A DNA stretch of 51,478 nucleotides from positions 1-51,478 of the forward strand of contig CAIKXV010000143.1 of NCBI GenBank assembly GCA_903831455.1, written 5' to 3'. This document shows, piece by piece, positions 39,525 to 46,556 of the stretch (the first letter of the stretch is position 1; every line of letters starts with the position of its first letter). A program made the translations under genes and the position numbers. The notes beneath the pieces were generated by a model. The model saw only the letters and a program-made list of their open reading frames with translations. It made no database searches and had not been told where the DNA came from. This DNA is from an uncultured Pseudomonadota bacterium (GTDB lineage Bacteria > Pseudomonadota > Gammaproteobacteria > Burkholderiales > CAIKXV01).

Positions 39525-39590
39525 TGCCGCCGCGCGACCGATCGCGCCCGTTCGTGTAGTGTCCCGGCGGTACGTCCCGCATCCCGACCC

Positions 39591-40439
39591 GTGAACCCGC
39601 CCACTGCTCCAGCCATCCCGCCGCCCCGCGTGATCGGGGACACCCCGCACGCCGGCGACCTGCGCGCGTGGTTGCGCGCCGCGGGTGTCGAGCCCGCGGA
39701 CTCGATGGCCGAATGCTGGGTCGTCGCCCTGCAGGACTGCGCAGAGGTCGACGCGCTGCTGCGACCCGACGACCTCGCGGCACGGCCTTCGCTGGTGATC
39801 GATGCCACGCCTGCCCCGGTCGCGGGGCTGCGGGCCCGTGAACGGCGGCTGGCCGGGCTGGGCATCGAGTGCGTCGACCTCGCGTGCGTCCCGACGGCCG
39901 ACGGCCAGGTGGCGGCCCTGGTCGTGGGCGGCGATCCGGCCGCGTGCGATCGCGCGCGGCCCTGGCTCGACGCGCTGGCCCGCGGCAGCGCGTCGCCGGG
40001 CGGAGGCGCGGTCGCCGTCACCCGCGTCGGTGCCGCGGGGGCGAGCGCGGTGGCGCTCGACTGCCATCGGATCCTGATGGTCGGCACCGCACAGGCCGTG
40101 GCCGAAGCCCGGGTGCTGGCCCATGCGCTCGAGGCCGACGTCGCTCGCGTGGCGGCGGCAATGGCGGGGGGATTCGCCGCGAGCGAGGCGCTGGCGAGGC
40201 TCTGCCGGGCCGGGTCGCCGGGCGGCGCGCAAACGGGCTGCGGCCCGAGCCTCGGGGCCTGCTCGCGCGACCTGGGGGCATTGCTGGACGAGGCCCATGC
40301 GGCCGGGTGCGCGCTTCCCCTCACCGCGGTCGTGGCCCAGCATGTCGGTGCGCTCGCCGGCAGCGGGCAGGCACACGACGATCTCTCGGCTCTGGGCGAG
40401 GCCCTCGAGCGGCTGCGCGCGCGGAGGGGACGGCAATGA
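39591..40439 (+). CDS. Degenerate 3-hydroxyisobutyrate-dehydrogenase-like protein, probable pseudoenzyme
   Basis: 282 residues from GTG 39591. It aligns by eye over most of its length with the intact dehydrogenase encoded 1.1 kb downstream: LVIDATPAPVAGLRARERRL with LVIDHSTIAPSTARDCAQAL, VGAAGASAVALDCHRILMVG with VGDSGAGQVAKAANQLALCV, and SRDLGALLDEAHAAGCALPL with WKDLRIVLEVAREAGVPLPL-like sequence. The N-terminal GxGxxG cofactor loop, the substrate motif DAPVSGG, the catalytic Lys of QVAKAANQ and the Lys of HWKDL are all absent. It is unlikely to reduce or oxidise anything; a regulatory or structural role is possible. The stop overlaps the next start (ATGA). Confidence 0.75.
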   Translation: MNPPTAPAIPPPRVIGDTPHAGDLRAWLRAAGVEPADSMAECWVVALQDCAEVDALLRPDDLAARPSLVIDATPAPVAGLRARERRLAGLGIECVDLACVPTADGQVAALVVGGDPAACDRARPWLDALARGSASPGGGAVAVTRVGAAGASAVALDCHRILMVGTAQAVAEARVLAHALEADVARVAAAMAGGFAASEALARLCRAGSPGGAQTGCGPSLGACSRDLGALLDEAHAAGCALPLTAVVAQHVGALAGSGQAHDDLSALGEALERLRARRGRQ

Positions 40440-41521
40440 CCCGGCCACTGCGCACTGCGGCCCGCTTCGGGCTGGCGGGCGCGTTCTGCGCGCTGGCGAT
40501 CTCGGCCGCACCGGCAGGCGCGATGGGCGGGCGTGGCGGACCGCCGTCGGCACCCGCGCAGCCGGCCCCCGCCCAGCCGGCATCCGCGCAGGCACTGCCC
40601 GCGGAGCCCGAGCGCCTCGCCCCGGGTCAGGTCGGAAAGCCCTTCATGGTCGACCCCGAGGCGCGCGCGGCCGAGGAGAAGCGCGCGGCCGAGGCAAAGG
40701 CGCGCGCGCAGGCCGCTCTATCCGAGGACGAGCGGCGCAAGGCGGTGCAGAAACCCGCGGCGCAGTGGTACCGGGGCAATCGCGTGCTGCTCGAGATCGA
40801 GGAGCCATCGGCCGGCATCAAGGCGCGCTGGCAGTTCGAGCGCAGCACCGCCAACGACATCCGCGTGGTGATCGACGAACAGCGCAAGGCGGGCCCGCAG
40901 CGCGGCACGCTGCTGCTGATCGGGCAGAAGGCACTGCTGACACGCTCGCTGCAGCTGGCGCGTCCCGGCAGCGCGCTGCCGGCGATCGACGGTCCGGCGC
41001 TGCTGCTCAATCTCACGCTGCGCATGCTCGAGCGAGCGGTGCCGGGCGGGCCGCAGTCGCTGCGCGGCGAGCGGGTCGTCAAGGTCGCCGACCCTTCCGT
41101 GGCGATCGTCGTCGACACCCCGACCGCACAGGGCCTGTTCCTCGCGCCCTGGACGCTCACCGGGAAGGTGCGACCCACTGCCGAGGGCGTCGCCTTCGAC
41201 TTCGTGCTGCGCAGCCGCTCGCGCACCGATCCGGACGGGTTCCACTCGACGGCCCTGCGCGGCACCTGGCAACTGGACGATCGCGCGCCTCCCGCCTTCG
41301 GCGACGACCTCTCGCTCGAGGGCTGGCAACTGCACTCGATACAGCCCGCGCCCGGCGACGCGCGCAGCCCCTCGCCCCCGCTCTGGCTGGCGGTGCCGCG
41401 CCCGGGTTTCCAGACGCTGGGCGAGTTGCGCCAGGCGCTGGGCCGGGGCTGGCCCGAGAACGCGCCGGCCGCGGCTGCCGCCCCGGTTCCGGCTTCGCCC
41501 GCGAAGGCGCCCCGGCCATGA
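40436..41521 (+). CDS. Secreted protein of unknown function
   Basis: 361 residues from ATG 40436, with GGAGGGG upstream and a four-base overlap with the preceding stop. A signal peptide (FGLAGAFCALAISAAPAGA, likely cut near residue 24) leads to a Pro/Ala-rich linker, a charged helix (EARAAEEKRAAEAKARAQAA, ~75-95) and a beta-rich domain from ~105 to ~310. Notable stretches are WYRGNRVLLEIEEPSAGI and LEGWQLHSIQPAPGD. The C-terminus is again Ala/Pro-rich. No family recognised. It is locked between the pseudoenzyme and the intact dehydrogenase by start/stop overlaps on both sides, so its product is probably made with theirs, although it is predicted to leave the cytoplasm. Confidence 0.8.
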   Translation: MTRPLRTAARFGLAGAFCALAISAAPAGAMGGRGGPPSAPAQPAPAQPASAQALPAEPERLAPGQVGKPFMVDPEARAAEEKRAAEAKARAQAALSEDERRKAVQKPAAQWYRGNRVLLEIEEPSAGIKARWQFERSTANDIRVVIDEQRKAGPQRGTLLLIGQKALLTRSLQLARPGSALPAIDGPALLLNLTLRMLERAVPGGPQSLRGERVVKVADPSVAIVVDTPTAQGLFLAPWTLTGKVRPTAEGVAFDFVLRSRSRTDPDGFHSTALRGTWQLDDRAPPAFGDDLSLEGWQLHSIQPAPGDARSPSPPLWLAVPRPGFQTLGELRQALGRGWPENAPAAAAAPVPASPAKAPRP

Positions 41522-42435
41522 CGGCGGCCGTGCGCACGGTGGGTGTGATCGGGCTGGGCGCGATGGGTGCGCCGATGGCGCGCAACCTGATGAAGGCGGG
41601 CTTCGGGATTTCCGTATGGGCGCGAAGGCCGCAGTCCGCCGAAGGGCTCGTGGCCGAGGGGGCGCGGCTCCGTGCCTCGCCGGCCGATCTCGCCCGCTCC
41701 TGCGATGCGGTGGTCACGGTCGTCACCGCCGATGCCGACGTGCGGGCGGTGCTGCTCGGGCCCTCGGGCGTGATCGAGGGCGCGCGGCCGGGCCTGCTCG
41801 TGATCGACCACAGCACCATAGCGCCCTCGACGGCGCGCGACTGCGCGCAGGCACTGGCCGCGCGCGGCGTCGACTGCCTCGATGCGCCGGTCTCCGGTGG
41901 CGAAGTCGGCGCGGTGGCCGGCACGCTCTCGGTGATGGCCGGCGGCAGCGAGGGGGCCTATGCGCGAGCCGAACCGCTGTTCGCGGCCATCGGTCGCACC
42001 CGGGTGCGGGTGGGCGACAGCGGGGCCGGACAGGTGGCGAAGGCGGCCAACCAGCTTGCACTGTGCGTCACGTTGCAGGCGATGGCCGAGGCCGTGATGT
42101 ACGCGCAGCGCCAGGGTTGCGCGGCGGGTCCGATCCTCGAGGCCGCCGGACTCGGGCTGGCGGCCAGCCGGATCCTGGAGGTGATGGGGCCGCGGATGGC
42201 GAGTGGGGACCATCGCGCGGGCGTGGAGTCCCGGCTGCACTGGAAGGACCTTCGGATCGTGCTCGAGGTCGCCCGGGAGGCGGGTGTCCCGTTGCCCGGC
42301 ACCGCGCTGGCCACCCAGACGTTCAGTGCCCTCCAGGCGGCCGGCGGTGCGCGCCGCGACTCCTCCGCGATCGTCACCGTGCTGCGCGCGGCGGGTCTCC
42401 CGCCCGCGGACCCGAGCGACGCAACCCCCGCCTGA
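41518..42435 (+). CDS. NAD(P)-dependent beta-hydroxyacid dehydrogenase (3-hydroxyisobutyrate dehydrogenase family)
   Basis: 305 residues from ATG 41518, overlapping the previous stop. The Rossmann loop GVIGLGAMGAPMARNLMKAG, the substrate motif DAPVSGGEVGA, the catalytic Lys in GAGQVAKAANQL and HWKDL are all intact. The family oxidises 3-hydroxyisobutyrate, tartronate semialdehyde or related hydroxyacids; which one is not decided by the sequence. The last ~10 residues (PPADPSDATPA) are an unstructured tail. Final gene of the trio. Confidence 0.92.
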   Translation: MTAAVRTVGVIGLGAMGAPMARNLMKAGFGISVWARRPQSAEGLVAEGARLRASPADLARSCDAVVTVVTADADVRAVLLGPSGVIEGARPGLLVIDHSTIAPSTARDCAQALAARGVDCLDAPVSGGEVGAVAGTLSVMAGGSEGAYARAEPLFAAIGRTRVRVGDSGAGQVAKAANQLALCVTLQAMAEAVMYAQRQGCAAGPILEAAGLGLAASRILEVMGPRMASGDHRAGVESRLHWKDLRIVLEVAREAGVPLPGTALATQTFSALQAAGGARRDSSAIVTVLRAAGLPPADPSDATPA

Positions 42436-42498
42436 GGCCTCGCTCGCGCGAACGGCACCCCGGCGCTCAGCCGAAGGCGCGCGGCAGCCAGTCCGCCC

Positions 42499-43014
42499 TC
42501 AGGGCGCCCAGGGCCGTGCAGGCCGCTGCGCGAGGAGCCGCACCTCCGCGGTGACCATCCGCCTCGCCCCGAGCGTCTGGGAATCGACCGACTCCTGCTG
42601 CTCGACGACTTCGAAGTGGGCGAGGCCGGCCTCGCGCGCCAGTTCCGCCGCGCGGCGACGGATCAGCAGGCCGGCTTCGCCGTCGCCGCCGGTGTTGTAG
42701 CGCTTCTGCCGGAGCTCGAAGCGCACGCGATCGGCCCCCAGCGGTCGCTCGCGCACCTCCCAGTTCGGGGCGAGCGGATCCACGTACCACACGACGAGCG
42801 CGGCGCCGACCAGCGCCTCGACCGAGACGCTGACCGACGGCGCCAGGTTGACTGTGCTGTCCGGGATGATGGTGCTGGCGGGCAGCAGGCGATCGGCGAC
42901 GCGAGTGGTGTTCATGGACTCGCATCCGGCGAGCACGACCGCGAGCGCGAGGGACGCGGCGATCGCGCCGGATCGGCGGAGGATGCAGTCGGGGGCATGC
43001 GATGCGGTGGGCAT
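42499..43014 (-). CDS. Uncharacterised lipoprotein
   Basis: 171 residues from ATG 43014. The signal peptide SGAIAASLALAVVLAGC ends in the lipobox LAGC with Cys31 as the acylation site; Glu at +2 suggests outer-membrane sorting. The mature part has a beta-strand-rich region (TVNLAPSVSVSVEALVGAAL), a WYVDPLAPNWEVRERPL segment, a helix (LIRRRAAELAREAGLAHFEV) and a last strand (ARRMVTAEVRLL). The family is not recognised. It is divergent from the CoA-lyase gene. An upstream ATG near 43107 is less likely. Confidence 0.78.
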   Translation of the reverse strand: MPTASHAPDCILRRSGAIAASLALAVVLAGCESMNTTRVADRLLPASTIIPDSTVNLAPSVSVSVEALVGAALVVWYVDPLAPNWEVRERPLGADRVRFELRQKRYNTGGDGEAGLLIRRRAAELAREAGLAHFEVVEQQESVDSQTLGARRMVTAEVRLLAQRPARPWAP

Positions 43015-43179
43015 GGGCGTCGGGCAAGGGGCTGCGGGGGCAGGCAGGTCCACGGACGCACCCGCCGTCGGGCGGCCACGCCATCCGCGCCTGCACTTTC
43101 GCATCATCGGCAATCGCGCCTGTGACTTGAGGGCGGGCAGGTGGCCTCGCCGCCGGGCAGGGGTCGCGGCGGGCGCTGC

Positions 43180-43185
43180 TACACT
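43180..43185 (+). promoter_or_regulatory. Probable -10 box of the CoA-ester lyase gene
   Basis: TACACT lies 30 bases before the ATG at 43216, in the 201-base divergent gap. -35 not clear. Confidence 0.35.
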
Positions 43186-43215
43186 TCGCGCCGTCGACGA
43201 TCCCCGGGCATCCGC

Positions 43216-44214
43216 ATGAGCCTCACCGTGCATCCCTCGCGCAGCAACCGATTGTTCCGCAGCGAACTGGCCGTGCCCGGGTCGCAGCCGCGCCTCTTCG
43301 AGAAGGCCGCCCGCAGCGAGGCCGATGCGGTCTACCTCGACCTCGAGGATGCCGTCGCGCTCGACGAGAAGGCGGCGGCGCGAGCCAACGTGGTCGATGC
43401 GCTGAACGGGATCGACTGGGGCGCACGCACGGTGGAGGTGCGCGTCAACGGACTGGATACGCCCCACGCGTTTCGCGACATCATCGAGGTGGTCGGCCGA
43501 TGCCCGCGCCTCGACCTGCTGATCGTTCCGAAGGTGAGCGTGCCCGCCGACCTGTACGCGGTGGACGTGCTCGTCTCCCAGGTCGAGATGGAGGCGGGCC
43601 GGCAGCGTCCGGTCGGGCTGGTCGCACTGGTGGAGACGGCGCTGGGCATGGCCAGCATCGAGCAGATCGCGCAGTCGGGCAGCCGGCGGCTGGAGGGCTG
43701 CACCTTCGGCAGCGGGGACTTCGCCGCCTCGACGCGCATGCGCACGACCGGCATCGGCGGGGTGAGCGGCGAGTACGGCGTCCTGTCCGACCCCGCGTCC
43801 GACGGGACGCGTGGCTTCCACTGGGGCGATCCCTGGCACGCGATCCATTCGCGGCTGGTGATCGCCTGCCGCGCGTGGGGCCTGAGGCCGGTGGACGGCC
43901 CGTTCGCCGATTTCCGCGACGGTCCGGGACTCGCGGCTGCGGCCCGCCGTGCGGCCGCGCTGGGCTTCGAGGGCAAGATGTGCATCCACCCCGCCCAGAT
44001 ACCGGTCGTGAACGAGGTGTTCAGTCCGAGCGAGGGCGAGGTTGCCCAGGCGCGCCGGATACTCGATGCGATGGAGCAGGCCCGCCGCGACGGACGGGGC
44101 GCGGTGGCACTCGACGGCCGCATGCTCGACATCGTCAGCATTCGCCAGGCCGAGCAGCTGCTCGAGCGCGCGTCGGCGATCGCGGCCCGGGCGGGAGCCT
44201 CCCCGGCGGCCTGA
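43216..44214 (+). CDS. HpcH/HpaI family CoA-ester lyase (malyl-CoA / beta-methylmalyl-CoA lyase-like)
   Basis: 332 residues from ATG 43216; the frame is open earlier but the conserved part starts at SRSNRLFRSELAVPGSQPRL. A TIM barrel with the metal and CoA residues seen in AVYLDLEDAVALDEK, VRVNGLDTPHAFRD, LVALVETALGMASIEQIA and FGSGDFAAS; the C-terminus has GKMCIHPAQIPVVNEVFSP. The pattern is close to L-malyl-CoA lyases of Rhodobacter and Methylobacterium, which cleave malyl-CoA to acetyl-CoA and glyoxylate, but citramalyl- or citryl-CoA lyase is not excluded. No partner genes of a CoA pathway are adjacent. Confidence 0.88.
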   Translation: MSLTVHPSRSNRLFRSELAVPGSQPRLFEKAARSEADAVYLDLEDAVALDEKAAARANVVDALNGIDWGARTVEVRVNGLDTPHAFRDIIEVVGRCPRLDLLIVPKVSVPADLYAVDVLVSQVEMEAGRQRPVGLVALVETALGMASIEQIAQSGSRRLEGCTFGSGDFAASTRMRTTGIGGVSGEYGVLSDPASDGTRGFHWGDPWHAIHSRLVIACRAWGLRPVDGPFADFRDGPGLAAAARRAAALGFEGKMCIHPAQIPVVNEVFSPSEGEVAQARRILDAMEQARRDGRGAVALDGRMLDIVSIRQAEQLLERASAIAARAGASPAA

Positions 44215-44262
44215 TTCGCGGCGGGTGCGATCGGCGTCCGCCCTCCGGCCGCCGCAGTCGAC

Positions 44263-44280
44263 GACGGAAAATTTTCCGTC
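44263..44280. promoter_or_regulatory. Perfect 18-bp palindrome
   Basis: GACGGAAAATTTTCCGTC is exactly self-complementary. It lies seven bases upstream of the ECF-like -35 element and about 50 bases after the lyase stop. It has no T-run typical of a terminator, so a protein-binding site is more likely. Confidence 0.6.
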
Positions 44281-44286
44281 CGTGAT

Positions 44287-44313
44287 GAAACTTTCGCCCG
44301 AACCGCTGTCAAA
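44287..44313 (+). promoter_or_regulatory. ECF-sigma-like promoter before the TerC-type gene
   Basis: GAAACTT (44287-44293) and GTCAAA (44308-44313) keep the AAC-N16-GTC geometry (AAC 44289-44291, GTC 44308-44310) of extracytoplasmic-function and RpoE-type promoters. No sigma-70 -35/-10 pair is obvious here. The transcript would start near 44318, leaving a ~155-base leader. Confidence 0.55.
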
Positions 44314-44352
44314 GAGTGCTGTCCCCGGCGTCATGTACGCGTCGGCAGCGAC

Positions 44353-44389
44353 TGTCCTCGGCAGGACACGCCCGTCGGGCGCCACAGGC
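44353..44389 (+). promoter_or_regulatory. Structured leader of the TerC-type gene
   Basis: Three short hairpins follow one another: TGTCCT/AGGACA with a four-base loop (44353-44368), GCCC/GGGC (44370-44380) and GCC/GGC (44381-44389). TerC-family genes elsewhere carry a manganese-sensing yybP-ykoY leader, but its GGGGAGUAG core is not seen here. Confidence 0.4.
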
Positions 44390-44471
44390 GCGTCCGGTCG
44401 GGCGATCGCCGGGACCTCCCTCAATCAGCCAGCAGGCGGCGCCGATCCGCGCCCTCGCCGGACGGAGCATC

Positions 44472-45506
44472 ATGAACCTCGAACAGGCAGCGGAATTCGA
44501 AATCCAGGTCGGTGAACCCTGGATGTGGGGCGCATTCGTTCTCTTCGTGCTGGTGGCGCTCGCCGTCGACATCCTGCTGCTCGAGCGCAAGGGTTCGAAG
44601 GCGGTCAGCTTCAGGGAGGCGCTCAACTGGTCGATCCTCTGGGTCGCGCTCTCCTTCGTGTTCAACGGCCTGCTGTTCCTGTACCTCTGGGACAAGTACA
44701 GCGCCCCCGAGTACACCAGCCAGTTCGGGGCGGATTTCGGCTGGTACGTCGCCTGGGAGAAGTCGCTCGAGTTCCTCGCCGGATACCTGATCGAGAAGTC
44801 GCTGGCGGTGGACAACATCTTCGTGTTCCTGATGATCTTCACGTTCTTCGCCACGCCGCCCGAGTTCCAGCGACGCGCGCTGATCTACGGGATCATCGGG
44901 GCGATCGTGCTGCGCGCGGTGATGATCCTGGTGGGGGTGTGGCTGATCCAGCACTTCCACTGGATCCTCTACGTCTTCGGTGCCTTCCTCGTCTACACCG
45001 GCTACAAGATGTGGGCGCACGCCGACGACGAACCGGACCTCGAGTCCAACCCGGTGCTGAAGTTCATGCGCGGCAGGATGAAGATGACGCGCGAGTACGC
45101 CGGCGAGAAGTTCTTCGTGCTGCGCGACGGCGTGCGCTACGCGACGCCGATGTTCGTCGTGCTGACCATGATCGGGGTCATCGACGTGGTGTTCGCGGTC
45201 GACTCGATCCCTGCGATCTTCGCGATCACGCTCGACCCTTTCATCGTGCTCACTTCCAACATCTTCGCGATCCTCGGCCTGCGCGCGATGTACTTCCTGC
45301 TCGCCAACATGAAGGACCGCTTCCACCTGCTCAACTACGGCCTGGCGGTCATCCTGGTGTTCATCGGGTGCAAGATGCTGCTGCTCGACATCTACAAGAT
45401 CCCGATCTACGTTTCGCTGTCGGTGGTGATCAGCGTGCTGGCGATCTCGATGTTCCTCAGCCTGAAGATCCCGCCGCGCTCGTCCTCGCAGAGCGAATCG
45501 CCCTGA
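44472..45506 (+). CDS. TerC/Alx family integral membrane protein
   Basis: 344 residues from ATG 44472, with GGAG six bases upstream. Eight or nine membrane helices, among them WGAFVLFVLVALAVDILLLE, EKSLAVDNIFVFLMIFTFF and LTMIGVIDVVFAVDSIPAIF; the last two carry the Asp residues that define the family. Alx of E. coli exports manganese and is made at high pH; related TerC proteins help metal loading of exported enzymes. The ECF-like promoter and structured leader upstream suggest envelope-stress or metal control here. Confidence 0.93.
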   Translation: MNLEQAAEFEIQVGEPWMWGAFVLFVLVALAVDILLLERKGSKAVSFREALNWSILWVALSFVFNGLLFLYLWDKYSAPEYTSQFGADFGWYVAWEKSLEFLAGYLIEKSLAVDNIFVFLMIFTFFATPPEFQRRALIYGIIGAIVLRAVMILVGVWLIQHFHWILYVFGAFLVYTGYKMWAHADDEPDLESNPVLKFMRGRMKMTREYAGEKFFVLRDGVRYATPMFVVLTMIGVIDVVFAVDSIPAIFAITLDPFIVLTSNIFAILGLRAMYFLLANMKDRFHLLNYGLAVILVFIGCKMLLLDIYKIPIYVSLSVVISVLAISMFLSLKIPPRSSSQSESP

Positions 45507-45633
45507 CCGTCGCCGGTCGGGCGCACCGGGTGCCCGCGAGCGTGTAGCATTCGGCCGCGATGGCGGCGGGCCTCCACGACCGGGTATCCGGCGCGTGGCG
45601 CCCCCGGTGGCCGCCCGGCGGAGGACGAGGACC

Positions 45634-46386
45634 ATGGGCTTCGGCAGCATCATCATCGGTGACGAGATCCTGAGCGGCAAGCGCCAGGACAAGCACTTCG
45701 CGACCGTGGTCGCAGCGCTCGGCCGGCGCGGGCTGGAACTGTCGTGGAGCACCTACCTCGGGGACGAGCCCGCGCGCATCGCGGACGCCCTGGCGCGCGC
45801 CTACGCGAGCGGCGACGTCGTGTTCTCGTTCGGAGGCATCGGGGCGACCCCCGACGACCACACCCGACAGGCCGCCGCGCAGGCCGCGGGCGTGGCCCTC
45901 GAACTGCATCCGGATGCCGAGCGCGAGATCCGGGCCCGCTTCGACGGCGAGGTCACTGCGCATCGACTGGCCATGGGCACGTTCCCGGTGGGCAGCGCGA
46001 TCATCCCCAATCCGTACAACCGCATCCCGGGTTTCAGCTTCCGCAACGTGCACTTCCTGCCCGGTTTCCCGCAGATGGCCTGGCCGATGCTCGAGTGGGT
46101 GCTCGACACCCACTACGCGCACCTCGCGCGCGCCCCTGAATCGGACGTGGCCCTTCTCGTCTACGGGGTGGGGGAGAGCCAGCTCATCGACCTGATGAAC
46201 GCCTGCCTCGAGCGCCATCCGGGGGTGAAACTGTTCAGCCTGCCCCGGATCGGCGACCCGTCCTACATCGAGCTCGGCGTCCGTGCCGAGCCCTCGCGGG
46301 CCGTCGAGGCGCTATCCTTCCTCGAAGCCGGGGTCCGCGAGCGCGGCCTTCGTTTCGAGCCGAGGAAGAGCCTCGCGCTGGACTGA
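45634..46386 (+). CDS. CinA-like molybdopterin-binding (MoCF) domain protein
   Basis: 250 residues from ATG 45634, preceded by GGAGGACGAGGACC. The MoCF_biosynth domain spans ~1-165: SIIIGDEILSGKRQDKHFAT, FSFGGIGATPDDHTRQAAA and VGSAIIPNPYNRIPGF. The long form of CinA has a further NMN-deamidase domain, which is absent; the C-terminal ~80 residues (LIDLMNACLERHPGVKLFSL) are instead a small domain seen in betaproteobacterial and alphaproteobacterial relatives. Function not established. A TAGCAT at 45544-45549 may be the -10 box. Confidence 0.88.
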   Translation: MGFGSIIIGDEILSGKRQDKHFATVVAALGRRGLELSWSTYLGDEPARIADALARAYASGDVVFSFGGIGATPDDHTRQAAAQAAGVALELHPDAEREIRARFDGEVTAHRLAMGTFPVGSAIIPNPYNRIPGFSFRNVHFLPGFPQMAWPMLEWVLDTHYAHLARAPESDVALLVYGVGESQLIDLMNACLERHPGVKLFSLPRIGDPSYIELGVRAEPSRAVEALSFLEAGVRERGLRFEPRKSLALD

Positions 46387-46556
46387 CGCCCGCCGGCCTG
46401 CGGCGGCAAGGAGGCCAGGCCCGCGCTGCAACCGGCGCGCTGCCGCACGGGACCTGCGCCGGAAAGCGTGAATAGTGCACAGTCGCCGACCCGGCGCCCC
46501 CCGATAATCCGTTGCATTTTCCTCACTTGGCGCGGGCTCCACCCCGCGCCGTGGGC

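Noticed and set aside
44263..44280. Rho-independent terminator of the CoA-lyase gene
   Set aside because: The palindrome has no loop of normal size and no T-run after it on the plus strand.
44215..44471. yybP-ykoY manganese riboswitch before the TerC-type gene
   Set aside because: The expected GGGGAGUAG core and its pairing partner were not found in the leader, although the gene family fits.
46387..46556. Small gene or RNA between the CinA-like and HDOD genes
   Set aside because: 170 bases, no ORF with a ribosome site and no clear stem-loop with a T-run.
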